64,000 nt of DNA from Xanthomonas cassavae CFBP 4642 (GTDB lineage: Bacteria; Pseudomonadota; Gammaproteobacteria; Xanthomonadales; Xanthomonadaceae): contig NZ_CM002139.1 of the NCBI RefSeq assembly GCF_000454545.1, positions 694,717 to 758,716 of the forward strand, given 5' to 3'. Numbering within the stretch: the stretch's first letter is position 1; the number at the start of each line of letters is the position of its first letter. The translations under genes and the position numbers were made by a program. Below the pieces are notes generated by a model that had not been told where the DNA came from, made no database searches, and saw only the letters and a list, made by a program, of their open reading frames with translations. Shown here piece after piece: positions 1 through 8,870 of the stretch.

Positions 1-1
1 G

Positions 2-322
2 CCGAACAGTGTTGCTCCCCTTGCGTTTTACTTCTTCGGCGACCTGCTCGGCGACTACACCAACCTGGAGCTGATCGGCACCATCAGCACGATGGAAACC
101 TTCCAGAAGATTTACCGGCCAGAAATCTATAACGCCAATTCCGCAGCAGGGGCGATCTACCAGCCGAGCCTGAAGCATCAGGATTATTCGTCCACCCAGA
201 TCGTCTACGACCGGGAAGAGCGTAGCCAGCTCGCGGTGACGCAGGGCAAATTCACCGAAGAACACTTCATCCGGCCCTACGGGCATGTTCTCGCGCAATG
301 GGCGTCCAGCCACGCTTCCTAA
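2..322 (+). CDS. mesX: MesX (DUF1852 family), C-terminal part
   Basis: The reading frame is open from base 2, so the gene begins before the window and only about 106 residues are seen. The visible part continues through an internal Met at position 92 and ends in QWASSHAS. It lies 27 bases before the methionine synthase gene on the same strand. DUF1852 proteins paired with a MetE-like core protein have been described as MesX, a partner that the folate-independent methionine synthase MesD needs. I call the family from that pairing and the general look of the sequence. The N-terminal half would be needed to confirm it. Confidence 0.65.
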   Translation, partial: PNSVAPLAFYFFGDLLGDYTNLELIGTISTMETFQKIYRPEIYNANSAAGAIYQPSLKHQDYSSTQIVYDREERSQLAVTQGKFTEEHFIRPYGHVLAQWASSHAS

Positions 323-349
323 TCAACCAGACGTAAGACATCACTCATC

Positions 350-1378
350 ATGACAAAGCTGCTCCCCACCTCAACCGCCGGCAGCCTGCCCAAGCCGTCC
401 TGGCTCGCGCAGCCGGAAACACTCTGGTCGCCCTGGAAACTGCAGGACCAGGCACTGGTCGAAGGCAAGCAGGACGCATTGCGCCTGTCGCTGCAGGAAC
501 AGCAGCACGCCGGCATCGATATCGTCAGCGACGGCGAACAGACCCGCCAGCATTTCGTTACCACGTTCATCGAACACCTCAGCGGTGTCGATTTCGAAAA
601 GCGCGAGACGGTCAGGATCCGCGACCGCTACGATGCCAGCGTGCCGACCGTCGTTGGTGCGGTGAGCCGCCCCACATCCGTATTCGTGGACGATGCCAGA
701 TTCCTGCGTCAGCAGACCGACCAGCCCATCAAGTGGGCGCTGCCCGGTCCCATGACCATGATCGATACGCTCTTTGACGCGCACTACAAGAGCCGCGAAA
801 AGCTGGCCTGGGAATTTGCCAAGATCCTCAATCAGGAAGCCAGGGAACTCGAAGCCGCCGGCGTGGACATCATCCAGTTCGACGAGCCGGCCTTCAATGT
901 CTTCTTCGACGAGGTCAACGACTGGGGTGTTGCGACCCTGGAACGCGCAGTCGAAGGACTCAAATGCGAGACCGCCGTCCATATCTGCTATGGCTACGGC
1001 ATCAAGGCCAATACCGATTGGAAGCAGACCCTGGGCTCGGAGTGGCGCCAGTACGAAGAGTCGTTCCCCAAGCTGCAGACATCCTCACTGGACATCGTCT
1101 CGCTGGAGTGCCACAACTCGCACGTGCCGATCGATCTGATCGAGCTGGTGCGCGGCAAGAAGGTGATGGTCGGCGCCATCGACGTGGCCAGCACAACGAT
1201 CGAAACAGCCCAGGACGTGGCCGACACGCTGCGCAAGGCGCTGCGGTTTGTCGACGCCGACAAGCTCTACCCGTCCACCAACTGCGGCATGGCGCCGCTT
1301 GCGCGACACGTCGCGCGCGGCAAGCTCCACGCGCTCAGTGCAGGCGCGCAGATCGTGCGTAGAGAGCTATCAACTTAG
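350..1378 (+). CDS. mesD: Methionine synthase MesD (core-MetE-like, folate-independent)
   Basis: A 342-residue protein with only the C-terminal catalytic barrel of cobalamin-independent methionine synthase. It would methylate homocysteine to methionine in the cytoplasm. Visible signatures are the substrate segment FDEPAFN near residue 182, HICYGYG near 206 (His and Cys zinc ligands) and TNCGMAPL near 310 (third zinc ligand Cys). At about 340 residues it is less than half of MetE (about 750) and lacks the folate-binding N-terminal half. The ATG at 350 is the first in frame after the upstream stop. Pairing with DUF1852 points to the MesD/MesX type rather than an archaeal core-MetE. It is followed by a strong terminator at 1395. 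Confidence 0.8.
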   Translation: MTKLLPTSTAGSLPKPSWLAQPETLWSPWKLQDQALVEGKQDALRLSLQEQQHAGIDIVSDGEQTRQHFVTTFIEHLSGVDFEKRETVRIRDRYDASVPTVVGAVSRPTSVFVDDARFLRQQTDQPIKWALPGPMTMIDTLFDAHYKSREKLAWEFAKILNQEARELEAAGVDIIQFDEPAFNVFFDEVNDWGVATLERAVEGLKCETAVHICYGYGIKANTDWKQTLGSEWRQYEESFPKLQTSSLDIVSLECHNSHVPIDLIELVRGKKVMVGAIDVASTTIETAQDVADTLRKALRFVDADKLYPSTNCGMAPLARHVARGKLHALSAGAQIVRRELST

Positions 1379-1394
1379 AGACCAGCAGCGCCAT

Positions 1395-1424
1395 AAAAAA
1401 AGCCCCCGCATGCGGGGGCTTTTT
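1395..1424. terminator. Bidirectional rho-independent terminator
   Basis: A perfect inverted repeat, AGCCCCCGCA/TGCGGGGGCT, sits at 1401-1420. It has an A-run on the left and a T-run on the right, so it can terminate both the mesD transcript and the convergent porin transcript. Confidence 0.9.
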
Positions 1425-1447
1425 CGTGGTCCATCAAGTTGCAGAGA

Positions 1448-2899
1448 TCAGTAATTGACCTGCAACTGCACTCGCAGCAGATCGCCTTCCACCACCGGAT
1501 ACGGCGCGGTGGTGACGTCGGTACGCTTCATCTTCGAATAGGCAAACACCAGTTCCAGCGCGTCCATCGGCTGCCATTCGACACCGGCTTCCACTTCGTC
1601 CAGGCGCATGCGCGGCGCATTGGTATCGAACTTGGAGCCGCCACGGTAGCTCTGCCATTTCAGGTACGGCAGCAGCGTGCCGTAATTGAAGTCGTGCGTG
1701 AACATCGCCTGCACGTAGCCGCCGCTCAGCGAACGGGTGCGGATGCGACGCTGTGCGACATCCAGCTCCGGCCCGCGGCCCACCGTCCACTCCGCCTGCA
1801 GGCCGAACGGCTGCGGGTAATAGATGACGTGCGCGGCCACGCGCTGGTCGGTATAGCCGTCAGGGTCGGTGATGGCCGGGGTGAAGCTGCGGCCATCGAT
1901 GTTCACTGCCGCCGCGGTTGGTACGAAGCGCCCGCTGTAGGCATCGGCCCCCACTTCCAGGTACTGGCCATTGGCGAACTTGAACGGGTAGGTGGCGTGC
2001 ACCACTGCATGCATGCCGTCGTTACGCTCGGCGCGGTTGGCGCCCTGGCCGTTGTACACGCCCGCGCCGATCACGCCATAGTCGCCCGAGCCCTTCAGGC
2101 CGGACTTGACCAGGTCCTGGAAGCGGCCCTTGGCCACGGTGGGGCTGTAGTAGAACACCGCGCCGATATCGCGTTCGTCGCGCAGGCCGGAGTTGAGCGC
2201 ATCGGCACGATCCAGCGTCAGGCGGTTCTGGCTGGACTGCAGGTTTTCCCAGCCGTACGGCATTTTCGATTGGCCCACGCGCACGCGGTACTCGCGCTTC
2301 TTGTCGAAGAAGATATCGGCGTAGGCATCGCGCAGCTGCGCGAAGTTGGAGGTGGTCGAGCCGGTGGGCGTGCTGGCAAAGTCGGGCTGGAAATACAGCG
2401 ACACATGCTCGTTGAGGTCGCCACTCAGCACCAGGCGTGCACGCCGGATGCCCAGGCTCTGGTCGTTGCCGATGAAGCGATCGCCTGGCGCGCGCAGGTC
2501 CTGCGCATCGCCGCCGATGCCCTGGTTGTAGCGGATCTGGGTGTAGCCGCGCAGGCTGAGCTTGTCGTACCACTTCTTGCCGGCCTCGGCCGACTTGGCC
2601 GGTGCCGGCGCAGGTGCTGCAGCGGGAGGGGCCTGGGCGATGGCGGTATCGGCCGGCGGCGCAGCACCCGGCGCCGGTGGCAGCGGTTGAGTAGGTGCGG
2701 CGGGCATTGCCGACGCCGGCAGCTTGCCGTTTTCGTCCACCTGCACGAATTTGCCCAGCTTGTCGCGGCCCGGCGCGGGCTCGGCAAAGATCTGCTTGGT
2801 CTTGCGGTCGACGTACAGCTCCAGCTCGGCGGCCAGCGTGCTGCCGCTTGCGCTCGCGCTCAGGGCGCACAGGACGGTGGCGAGATTGCGTTTTTTCAT
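1448..2899 (-). CDS. Phosphate-type porin (OprO/OprP family)
   Basis: A 483-residue outer-membrane beta-barrel of the polyphosphate/phosphate-selective porin family. The ATG at 2899 starts a typical signal peptide (MKKRNLATVLCALSASASGS, cleavage near LAA-EL). A longer frame to 3019 is open but would bury the signal peptide. The mature N-terminus has an acidic/basic segment, then a proline-alanine-rich linker (about residues 65-110). The barrel begins near KKWYDKLSLRGYTQIRY, and the last residues (LQVNY) end in an aromatic residue as outer-membrane proteins do. The family moves phosphate or pyrophosphate into the periplasm. A candidate PhoB promoter lies 145 bp upstream, which supports phosphate regulation. 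Confidence 0.85.
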   Translation of the reverse strand: MKKRNLATVLCALSASASGSTLAAELELYVDRKTKQIFAEPAPGRDKLGKFVQVDENGKLPASAMPAAPTQPLPPAPGAAPPADTAIAQAPPAAAPAPAPAKSAEAGKKWYDKLSLRGYTQIRYNQGIGGDAQDLRAPGDRFIGNDQSLGIRRARLVLSGDLNEHVSLYFQPDFASTPTGSTTSNFAQLRDAYADIFFDKKREYRVRVGQSKMPYGWENLQSSQNRLTLDRADALNSGLRDERDIGAVFYYSPTVAKGRFQDLVKSGLKGSGDYGVIGAGVYNGQGANRAERNDGMHAVVHATYPFKFANGQYLEVGADAYSGRFVPTAAAVNIDGRSFTPAITDPDGYTDQRVAAHVIYYPQPFGLQAEWTVGRGPELDVAQRRIRTRSLSGGYVQAMFTHDFNYGTLLPYLKWQSYRGGSKFDTNAPRMRLDEVEAGVEWQPMDALELVFAYSKMKRTDVTTAPYPVVEGDLLRVQLQVNY

Positions 2900-3030
2900 G
2901 GATCCGGCTCGTACAAGGGAAATCGGAGTCGGTGGAGCGGTCGGGCCGGTGCGCCAGCGGGCTGCACACGGCAATGGACCCTCCACCAAGATGCCCGGTC
3001 GTCCCTGACGGCGCGGCAATGGCAGCAGTT

Positions 3031-3061
3031 ATATTTAGATTTGATGTCAGTTTGGTGACAC
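3031..3061 (-). promoter_or_regulatory. Candidate PhoB-dependent promoter (Pho box plus -10)
   Basis: On the minus strand GTGTCACCAAACTGACAT (3061-3044) contains two 7-base direct repeats, GTGTCAC and CTGACAT, separated by 4 bases. This is the geometry of the Pho box (CTGTCAT-N4-CTGTCAT). A TATAAC -10-like hexamer starts 10 bases downstream (3033-3028). The porin start codon follows about 130 bases later. Matches to the consensus are 5/7 and 6/7. Confidence 0.6.
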
Positions 3062-3716
3062 TGGTGGCGCGTCCCTTGCGCTGTTTGTGTCAGCGGTGTG
3101 TCCGCGCGGTGTCAGTTGTGCGACCAGCGCAAGACGCGCCCCGCGCAAGCCGGAGCAACGGCGCGAGGGAGCATTGCGGCCGTAGGGCGGGGAGGTCGCG
3201 GTCTGTGCGCGATCACGCTGGCGCATTGCTCGCGCCGCATCGCTCAGCGACAGGTGCAGCGGTGGCCGCAGGCTCCCGGACACTCGCGCGCCTTCCCTGC
3301 GCGTCGACCGACCAGTTGCGTAGGGCCACTGAGCACTACATGGCGGTCAGTGACCTGGGCCACGTCGAGCAACGGGCCGCCGGTGTCGTCATCAGGCGGA
3401 GTGAGGGCCCCGCCGGTAGGGCGGTCAAGAGCAGCTAACAAACCTACTGCGCTCACCGCCAGACCGGCGCTCGGAGCGACATGTACCACTCTTACACTCC
3501 GATTCCTGCACGCCGCCTGTTCCCACCTGACGACCGCTCGCTCTGTTTTGGTAGCAACGCTTGAGCCGGCGACCATGCGGGCCAGCGTCCGCGCATCCCG
3601 CCGGAAGCAGGTCGGTGCCTGCCTCCGGTCATTGGTCACGGGCGATCGTAGCGGAGCGCTCACCCAAGGGGCGACGGCCAAGGCTGGCGGCCGCCGAGGC
3701 GATGCCTGCGGAGGGC
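3062..3716. other. Gene-free stretch
   Basis: Several frames are open on both strands, but all give arginine/alanine/proline-rich sequence with no recognisable domain or ribosome binding site. I see no RNA gene or repeat. The stretch separates the porin promoter from the 3' end of the QorB-like gene. Confidence 0.5.
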
Positions 3717-4595
<879 letters not shown>

Positions 4596-4627
4596 GGTGC
4601 GCTCCAATAGGTTTAGAGAAGAGGTTT

Positions 4628-4644
4628 GGTCTAGTATTTAGACC
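4628..4644. promoter_or_regulatory. Candidate HxlR operator
   Basis: The inverted repeat GGTCTA-N5-TAGACC lies in the shared promoter region, 33 bases from the reductase start and 100 bases from the HxlR start. It is the only clear dyad there, so it is the likely regulator binding site. Confidence 0.5.
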
Positions 4645-4744
4645 TCTTGGTCCGCGAGCTTATTGTCAGGACCGCTCGGTGCTTCGCAAGGAGGCAGTTT
4701 TTCTCCCCCTGGTTACTGTGAGATACCCCGTGAATGCGATTGCC

Positions 4745-5158
4745 ATGTTCCCGCCGCCGCCTTCCCTCGAAGGTCCCTTCGACGCCACCAAGTGCCCCGT
4801 GCGTGATGTGCTGGACCAGATTGGCGATAAGTGGACTCTGCTGATCCTGTTGACGCTGATCCCTGGCCCGTCCCGCTTCAGCGCCATCCAGCGCGCCGTG
4901 CCGGACATCTCCAAGCGGATGCTGACCCAGACCCTGCGCAACCTCGAGCGCAACGGCATGATCACCCGCAAGGTCTACGCCACCAAGCCGCCCAGCGTGG
5001 AGTACGCGCTCTCCAAGCTCGGTGTCGCGCTGCTGGGCCCGGTGTCGCAACTGCTGAACTGGGCAGGCGAACACCACGCCAGCATCCGTGCCGCCCGCGA
5101 GCGATTCGATCACGCCCAGACCGCGGGGCTGACCGAAGCCAACGGCGCGATCGCCTGA
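4745..5158 (+). CDS. HxlR-family transcriptional regulator
   Basis: A 137-residue winged-helix protein. HxlR signatures are [19 protein letters not shown] (about residues 15-33) and [20 protein letters not shown]. The Cys just before PVRDVL is the conserved redox or electrophile-sensing residue of the YodB/QorR branch. The ATG at 4745 precedes the natural N-terminus MFPPPPS; the frame is open further upstream but that part crosses the operator and is unlikely to be translated. It is divergent from a QorB-like reductase, which it probably represses until a quinone or similar electrophile modifies the cysteine. Confidence 0.8.
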   Translation: MFPPPPSLEGPFDATKCPVRDVLDQIGDKWTLLILLTLIPGPSRFSAIQRAVPDISKRMLTQTLRNLERNGMITRKVYATKPPSVEYALSKLGVALLGPVSQLLNWAGEHHASIRAARERFDHAQTAGLTEANGAIA

Positions 5159-5562
5159 GTCGGCTGCATCGCCGCACGGGCTGCTGCGGCATGCAGGTGC
5201 GCGCTGGCGGCCGAGCCGAGTGCGGCGTCAGGCGGACGCGCAGGGTGGGTGTGCGCGTGATTGCGTCTGGCGCGTGGCGTAGGCACGGTCATGCATTGAT
5301 GGCAGTGCGCCGGCCAGACGCGCCTACCCGCCATCGGTGCTCGCGCCCCGCGCTGAGCCGGCGATGCGGTGACGAATTTCGCTGCGTTGTTGGCGCCAGG
5401 GATCGCCTGCCACGCACAGGCGGTGCAATCCTGGTCTCAAGCCACTGCATTGCAGGTGTTCACTCGGCGCGGCATCCGGTGTTTGAGTCTTGGTGCCTGG
5501 CGACGCGTTGCCGATCGAATGGGTGCCGGGCACAAGATCGTGCCCGGCATCGCTCGACTGCC
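5159..5562. other. Gene-free stretch
   Basis: Short frames only, none with a recognisable domain. No hairpin followed by a T-run was seen after the HxlR gene. Confidence 0.45.
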
Positions 5563-5847
5563 CTATCGCCGCCCGGAGCGGCGCCAGGACACCCGGATCC
5601 AGCCGATACCAGCAGCGCCAAGGCTGCTGACCGTCCCGACCCGTATCCAGTGGGCGCCATGCATCGGAGCGAGCGCTGCGCCCAATGCAAACCCGATCAA
5701 CCCGAGTGCGGCCACCTTGCGGCGGTCTGCCAACTCCCAGGCCTTCTTCGCGTGTTTCACGCGCAGCGCTTCCTGACCAGCAGGATCCCCGTGCAACACC
5801 GCCTGCGCAATCGCATCTGCCTGAAAGGGTGTCATCGCTGGCTGCAT
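5563..5847 (-). CDS. Small membrane protein, unknown function
   Basis: A 94-residue hypothetical protein. The first 45 residues are soluble and helical (AIAQAVLHGDPAGQEALRVK). Two hydrophobic segments follow, VAALGLIGFALGAALAP and VGTVSSLGAAGIGWIRV, and a basic tail (SWRRSGRR) suggests a cytoplasmic C-terminus. Three in-frame ATGs at 5853, 5847 and 5835 are possible starts. I do not recognise the family. The amphipathic-to-membrane pattern is coherent enough to support a real gene, and it stands alone upstream of the TetR gene. Confidence 0.5.
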   Translation of the reverse strand: MQPAMTPFQADAIAQAVLHGDPAGQEALRVKHAKKAWELADRRKVAALGLIGFALGAALAPMHGAHWIRVGTVSSLGAAGIGWIRVSWRRSGRR

Positions 5848-6010
5848 ACTCATGAGAAGTGGTGCGAGGTGCGTTGTCGACCTTGCCACTGACGTTGCCT
5901 GCTCACAGGACCGCAGCGACGTATATACGGTCCGGCCGACGCGCGGCGAGTGCAGCTGGCAGCATTGCTGGTGGCAGGTTCGATATGCGTGCCTGTGTAG
6001 GGCAGGCAGA

Positions 6011-6652
6011 TTAAACTGGCAATGTCCGCAAGGCAGGCGAACCTGCAGGACGATCCAGAAACGCGTCGAACAAGGTCACCAATTCCTCCGCAAAGTGTGG
6101 GTCGTCCAGCAGGGCAGGGCGCTCGGCAGTGACCATATGAATGATTGCATGCGCAGACATGCTCACCATGCAAATCGCCAGGTCCGGATCCGGCACATTG
6201 CGCATCAAAGGCCTCATGGCCTGCATGAAATGATCGCGCAGCGGCTGGTTGTCATGCTCCGCGAATCGAACAGTGCGTGGCAACTCATCGTGGATCGCTC
6301 GATGCAAGGCCGGCGCGACGCGGTGCTCGTCGATCAACAGCCTGACCAGGGTTGCGAGCACCTCGCGTAGCGCTGGCTGCTCGGGCAGGTTCATCAGGAT
6401 CGCGCTTAGGTCCGCATGGGTGTCGTCGGCATGCCGGCGCTGCAGCTCGGCAATGATCGCCTCCTTGTTCGGGAAGAACTGATACAGCGATGCAATGTTG
6501 ACGCCAGCGCGCTCAGCGATCGCATTGGTGGTCAACCCGTCCCAGCCAACCGTGGTCAAAATGTAAGTCGCGGCCTGAACGATCGCGTCCACCGTGGCCC
6601 TAGAGCGCGCCTGGGCGGGAATCGTCCTGGGTTTCAGGGCGGTCTTCTTCAT
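6011..6652 (-). CDS. TetR-family transcriptional regulator
   Basis: A 213-residue repressor-type protein. The N-terminal TetR helix-turn-helix spans about residues 18-64, with AATYILTTVGWDGLTTNAIA, ERAGVNIASLYQFFPNKEAI as the recognition segment. The C-terminal ligand domain is variable. It is transcribed divergently from a nitroreductase gene with only 61 bases between start codons, so it most likely controls that gene and itself. The ligand cannot be inferred. Confidence 0.85.
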   Translation of the reverse strand: MKKTALKPRTIPAQARSRATVDAIVQAATYILTTVGWDGLTTNAIAERAGVNIASLYQFFPNKEAIIAELQRRHADDTHADLSAILMNLPEQPALREVLATLVRLLIDEHRVAPALHRAIHDELPRTVRFAEHDNQPLRDHFMQAMRPLMRNVPDPDLAICMVSMSAHAIIHMVTAERPALLDDPHFAEELVTLFDAFLDRPAGSPALRTLPV

Positions 6653-6713
6653 GGCGGGCAGCGCACCGGAATGTGAGTTTTCGAAAGCCAGGCATCAACT
6701 TACGATTTACTCC

Positions 6714-7439
6714 ATGAACACACAGCTGCCGCGTCATTGGGACGCCTTCCAGGCCGCGAATCGCTTTCGCAGGGCGATCCGCAAGTTTCAACCAGAACCC
6801 ATCCCGGAGCAAGATATCCGGGCCATACTCGAAGAAGCCTCGCTCGCACCATCCAGCGGCAATCTTCAGCCCTATCAGCTGCACTGGATCCGCACACCGA
6901 CCATGAAGAAAGCGCTGGCAGCGGCCTGCAATGGGCAGAAATCCGCAGCCTCCGCCGCCGACTTCGTGGTGGTGGTGGCCAGTCCTGCGCTGGGCAGGCG
7001 CACGATTGCCGCACAGCACACCTATGTCGAAAGCGCATCCGAACTACCCGCCGAATCCAAAGCCTACTATCGCAAGCAATTGGGCATGTTCCAGAAGATC
7101 CTCGGCCTGGGCTCGTCGATCCTGTGGTCCCCGCTGCTGCTCCTGGTCACGGCACTACGTCCCAGCCTGTCGTTGCTGCCCATCGGTCACACAGGTAGCC
7201 GCCACTGGGCAGCGCGCAATGCCATCTTCGCTGCGCAGACACTGATGCTCGCCGCTGCTGCGAAAGGCATCGACTCCTGCCCGATGGAGGGGTTCTCGGC
7301 CAGCCAGGTCGCCAGGCTGCTGCGACTCCCCAGAGGCGCAGTCATCCCGCTGGTCATTGCGCTGGGCTACCGTGCGGACGATGCAAGAATCGAACACCGC
7401 TGGCGACTTGCCGCAAGCGACTCGGTGATTCTGCATTAA
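6714..7439 (+). CDS. Nitroreductase-family FMN oxidoreductase
   Basis: A 241-residue flavoprotein of the NfsB/nitroreductase fold. Typical FMN-binding segments are RRAIRKF near residue 19 (Arg for the FMN phosphate), LAPSSGNLQPYQLHWI near 44, and DSCPMEGFSASQVARLL near 184. The ATG at 6714 gives MNTQLPRHWDAF; an upstream extension overlaps the divergent TetR gene and is rejected. It likely reduces nitroaromatics, quinones or related electrophiles with NAD(P)H. Control by the adjacent TetR protein is inferred from the divergent layout. Confidence 0.8.
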   Translation: MNTQLPRHWDAFQAANRFRRAIRKFQPEPIPEQDIRAILEEASLAPSSGNLQPYQLHWIRTPTMKKALAAACNGQKSAASAADFVVVVASPALGRRTIAAQHTYVESASELPAESKAYYRKQLGMFQKILGLGSSILWSPLLLLVTALRPSLSLLPIGHTGSRHWAARNAIFAAQTLMLAAAAKGIDSCPMEGFSASQVARLLRLPRGAVIPLVIALGYRADDARIEHRWRLAASDSVILH

Positions 7440-7881
7440 CTACCAGTGATCGCTCCATACCGGAGCTGTCCCCGACGCGGGTTGCAACTCTTGCAGAAAG
7501 ACATCATCTGCCTAAGCGGCAGTGTGGCGGGAATCCTGTATCGCCAAGGCGAATGTTCTCCGGATCGCCATGGCATGGCCGGGGCATCGATGCTGCCATC
7601 TTTGCGTCCTTGGAGGAGCTGAAAAAACCGACTGCGCAGCAACCAGACGGGAGTGGCCAGCGCTTGGAATCGGCTTGGACCACTCAGGCGCTCCGGTTCT
7701 GCGCGCGCTTCCACATCCGCCTGACGATTGCTCGCTACGCACTACTAGCCCATTGAGTTCTCCACCCCGAGCGACGACGGCGACTGCCCGGAGCCGATGC
7801 AATGGTTGAAGTAAGCGCCGGTGCGCCTTGCTCCGCTCCACCTGGCCTTCAAGCAGTTCGGACCTTGAAACGGACGAATTG
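7440..7881. other. Distal part of a decayed integron array, no assignable gene
   Basis: By position this is the distal end of the cassette array that reads leftward from 8504. Minus-strand frames are open (for example 7436-7714 and 7512-7841) but none resembles a known family. A weak attC-like pattern (GACAATTCG and TTTCAAG on the minus strand near 7860-7886, paired with CTTACTTCAA near 7806-7815) could be the far boundary of the Imm35 cassette, but its core sites do not match well. Confidence 0.35.
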
Positions 7882-8184
7882 TCAGCCGTGCGGGCTACCT
7901 GTCCGGTCGTATGCCTTTATATAGTGCTTGGTGGGTAGCGATGTGCCAGTGGCGAGGATCTTGCCGCTCTGCCGATCAACGATGTATGGGGAATTTCCCG
8001 CAATGGCGTACTGAAAATCGCCGGTCTCGTGTCACTTGCGAGAGGCGTAAAAGAAAATCCAGCCCCAGGGCCGCTCGATGGTCTGGCCTTCCAGCACGAC
8101 CAGTGCGTCTGCGTCCGAAACGCCGCCTTCGCTATCTGCGATTTGAGCAGTGACGAGTGCATGCGCTTGCTCCTTAGTGATCAG
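7882..8184 (-). pseudogene. Imm35/YrhB-like immunity protein cassette, nonsense-mutated
   Basis: On the minus strand a 100-codon frame runs from CTG at 8184 (LITKEQAHALVTAQ) to a TGA at 7882, with a single in-frame TGA at 8034-8032. Before it the frame reads LEGQTIERPWGWIFFYASRK; after it HETGDFQYAIAGNSPYIVDR, then QSGKILATGTSLPTKHYIKA. Together these match the whole Imm35/YrhB domain pattern (GW.FFY, ETGD, aGN.P..VD...G.i..tGT). The start appears to be CTG where relatives have ATG. The gene begins 11 bases after a GTTAGCC recombination core, as integron cassette genes do. The loss is thus one nonsense change, possibly plus a start-codon change. Confidence 0.7.
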
Positions 8185-8195
8185 TGACCACTGAC

Positions 8196-8222
8196 GGCTA
8201 ACGCTTGAATGAGTTGTTGGGC
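8196..8222 (-). repeat. Collapsed attC recombination site
   Basis: On the minus strand the site reads GCCCAAC-N13-GTTAGCC. GCCCAAC fits the RYYYAAC core, GTTAGCC is one base off GTTRRRY, and the bases between (AACTCATTCAAGC) match the left arm of a typical attC. The whole variable stem is missing, as if a deletion occurred between the two TCAAGC arms. The site sits between two cassette-like units. Confidence 0.55.
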
Positions 8223-8485
8223 AGTGAGTGGCCGCGGAGGTTGGATGGTGCAACCATGTTCCCCAGCACTGCCGCCTGAGCCGAGTGTGTCGCAGGTTGT
8301 GGGATGGAGCTTGCCCCGCGATGCCCCGGTGCGGGGGTGCCACCGAAGCAAAATGCAATTAGCGCAGCGCAGTAACAACGTTGGCGTACGAAGCCCCGAA
8401 CTTGCCGCCCCCCGCAGCGGTGATGACTCCCACCCGGAGCCGACCGCTTGCATGCCAGCGAAACGACCGAAGCCGGACGCACCAA
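8198..8485 (-). CDS. Possible first cassette ORF, unknown product
   Basis: A 95-codon frame from TTG at 8485 to a stop inside the collapsed attC, ending LPNNSFKR. That tail is the usual result of translating into an attC. It starts 19 bases after the attI-like core. The composition (many Cys, Arg, Gly) does not look like a folded known domain, and a second overlapping frame exists at 8181-8453. It may be a non-functional cassette. Confidence 0.25.
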   Translation of the reverse strand: MVRPASVVSLACKRSAPGGSHHRCGGRQVRGFVRQRCYCAALIAFCFGGTPAPGHRGASSIPQPATHSAQAAVLGNMVAPSNLRGHSLPNNSFKR

Positions 8486-8503
8486 CTGACTTGCTCCACC
8501 ACC

Positions 8504-8510
8504 GCCTAAC
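8504..8510 (-). other. attI-like core site
   Basis: GTTAGGC on the minus strand (GTTRRRY core) lies 22 bases before the integrase remnant, at the junction between integrase and first cassette. Its orientation predicts cassettes reading leftward, as seen. A similar GCCTAAAC follows at 8523-8530. Confidence 0.5.
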
Positions 8511-8531
8511 TTCTATTGGACCGCCTAAACA

Positions 8532-8804
8532 TTGCGGGTTCGGCAGTACGGCCTACGCACCGAGCAGTCCTATCTGAACTGGATACGACGCTTCATCCTG
8601 GCCAGCGGCAAGCGCCATCCGGCGCAGATGGGGCAGGCGGAGGTCGAGGCGTTCCTCACTCGTCTGGCGATCGATGGGCGGGTGTCTGCGGGGACGCAGA
8701 ACCAAGCGTTGGCCGCGTTGCTGTTCCTCTACCGAGGGGTTCTGCGTATCGAGCTGCCGTGGATGGAAAATCTGGTGCGTGCTGCTGTGCGGCGCGAGTG
8801 CTGA
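8532..8804 (+). pseudogene. intI: Integron integrase IntI, truncated at both ends
   Basis: About 90 residues of an integron-type tyrosine recombinase N-terminal domain: YGLRTEQSYLNWIRRFILAS, GKRHPAQMGQAEVEAFLTRL, TQNQALAALLFLYRGVL, ELPWMENLVRA. An in-frame TAA lies just before the TTG at 8532, so the usual first 15-20 residues are missing. The frame stops after RREC, so the whole catalytic domain (R-H-R-Y) is lost. It lies between an attI-like core and the 3' end of ilvD, the known Xanthomonas integron locus. No active integrase remains. Confidence 0.85.
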
Positions 8805-8870
8805 ACCAGTACCGGCACGCTTCACGCAGCCGGCGACAGCTACCGACGCTGGTGCAGTCGCAGCAACGCC

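Noticed and set aside
1439-3058. 539-residue plus-strand frame over the porin
   Set aside because: Shadow of the porin gene; it also crosses the terminator arm region and the porin's Pho box.
8032-8358. 108-residue cassette frame as a complete gene
   Set aside because: Its start would lie across the collapsed attC and its end is the premature TGA; reading through the stop gives the rest of the Imm35-like domain, so the true gene is 8184-7882.
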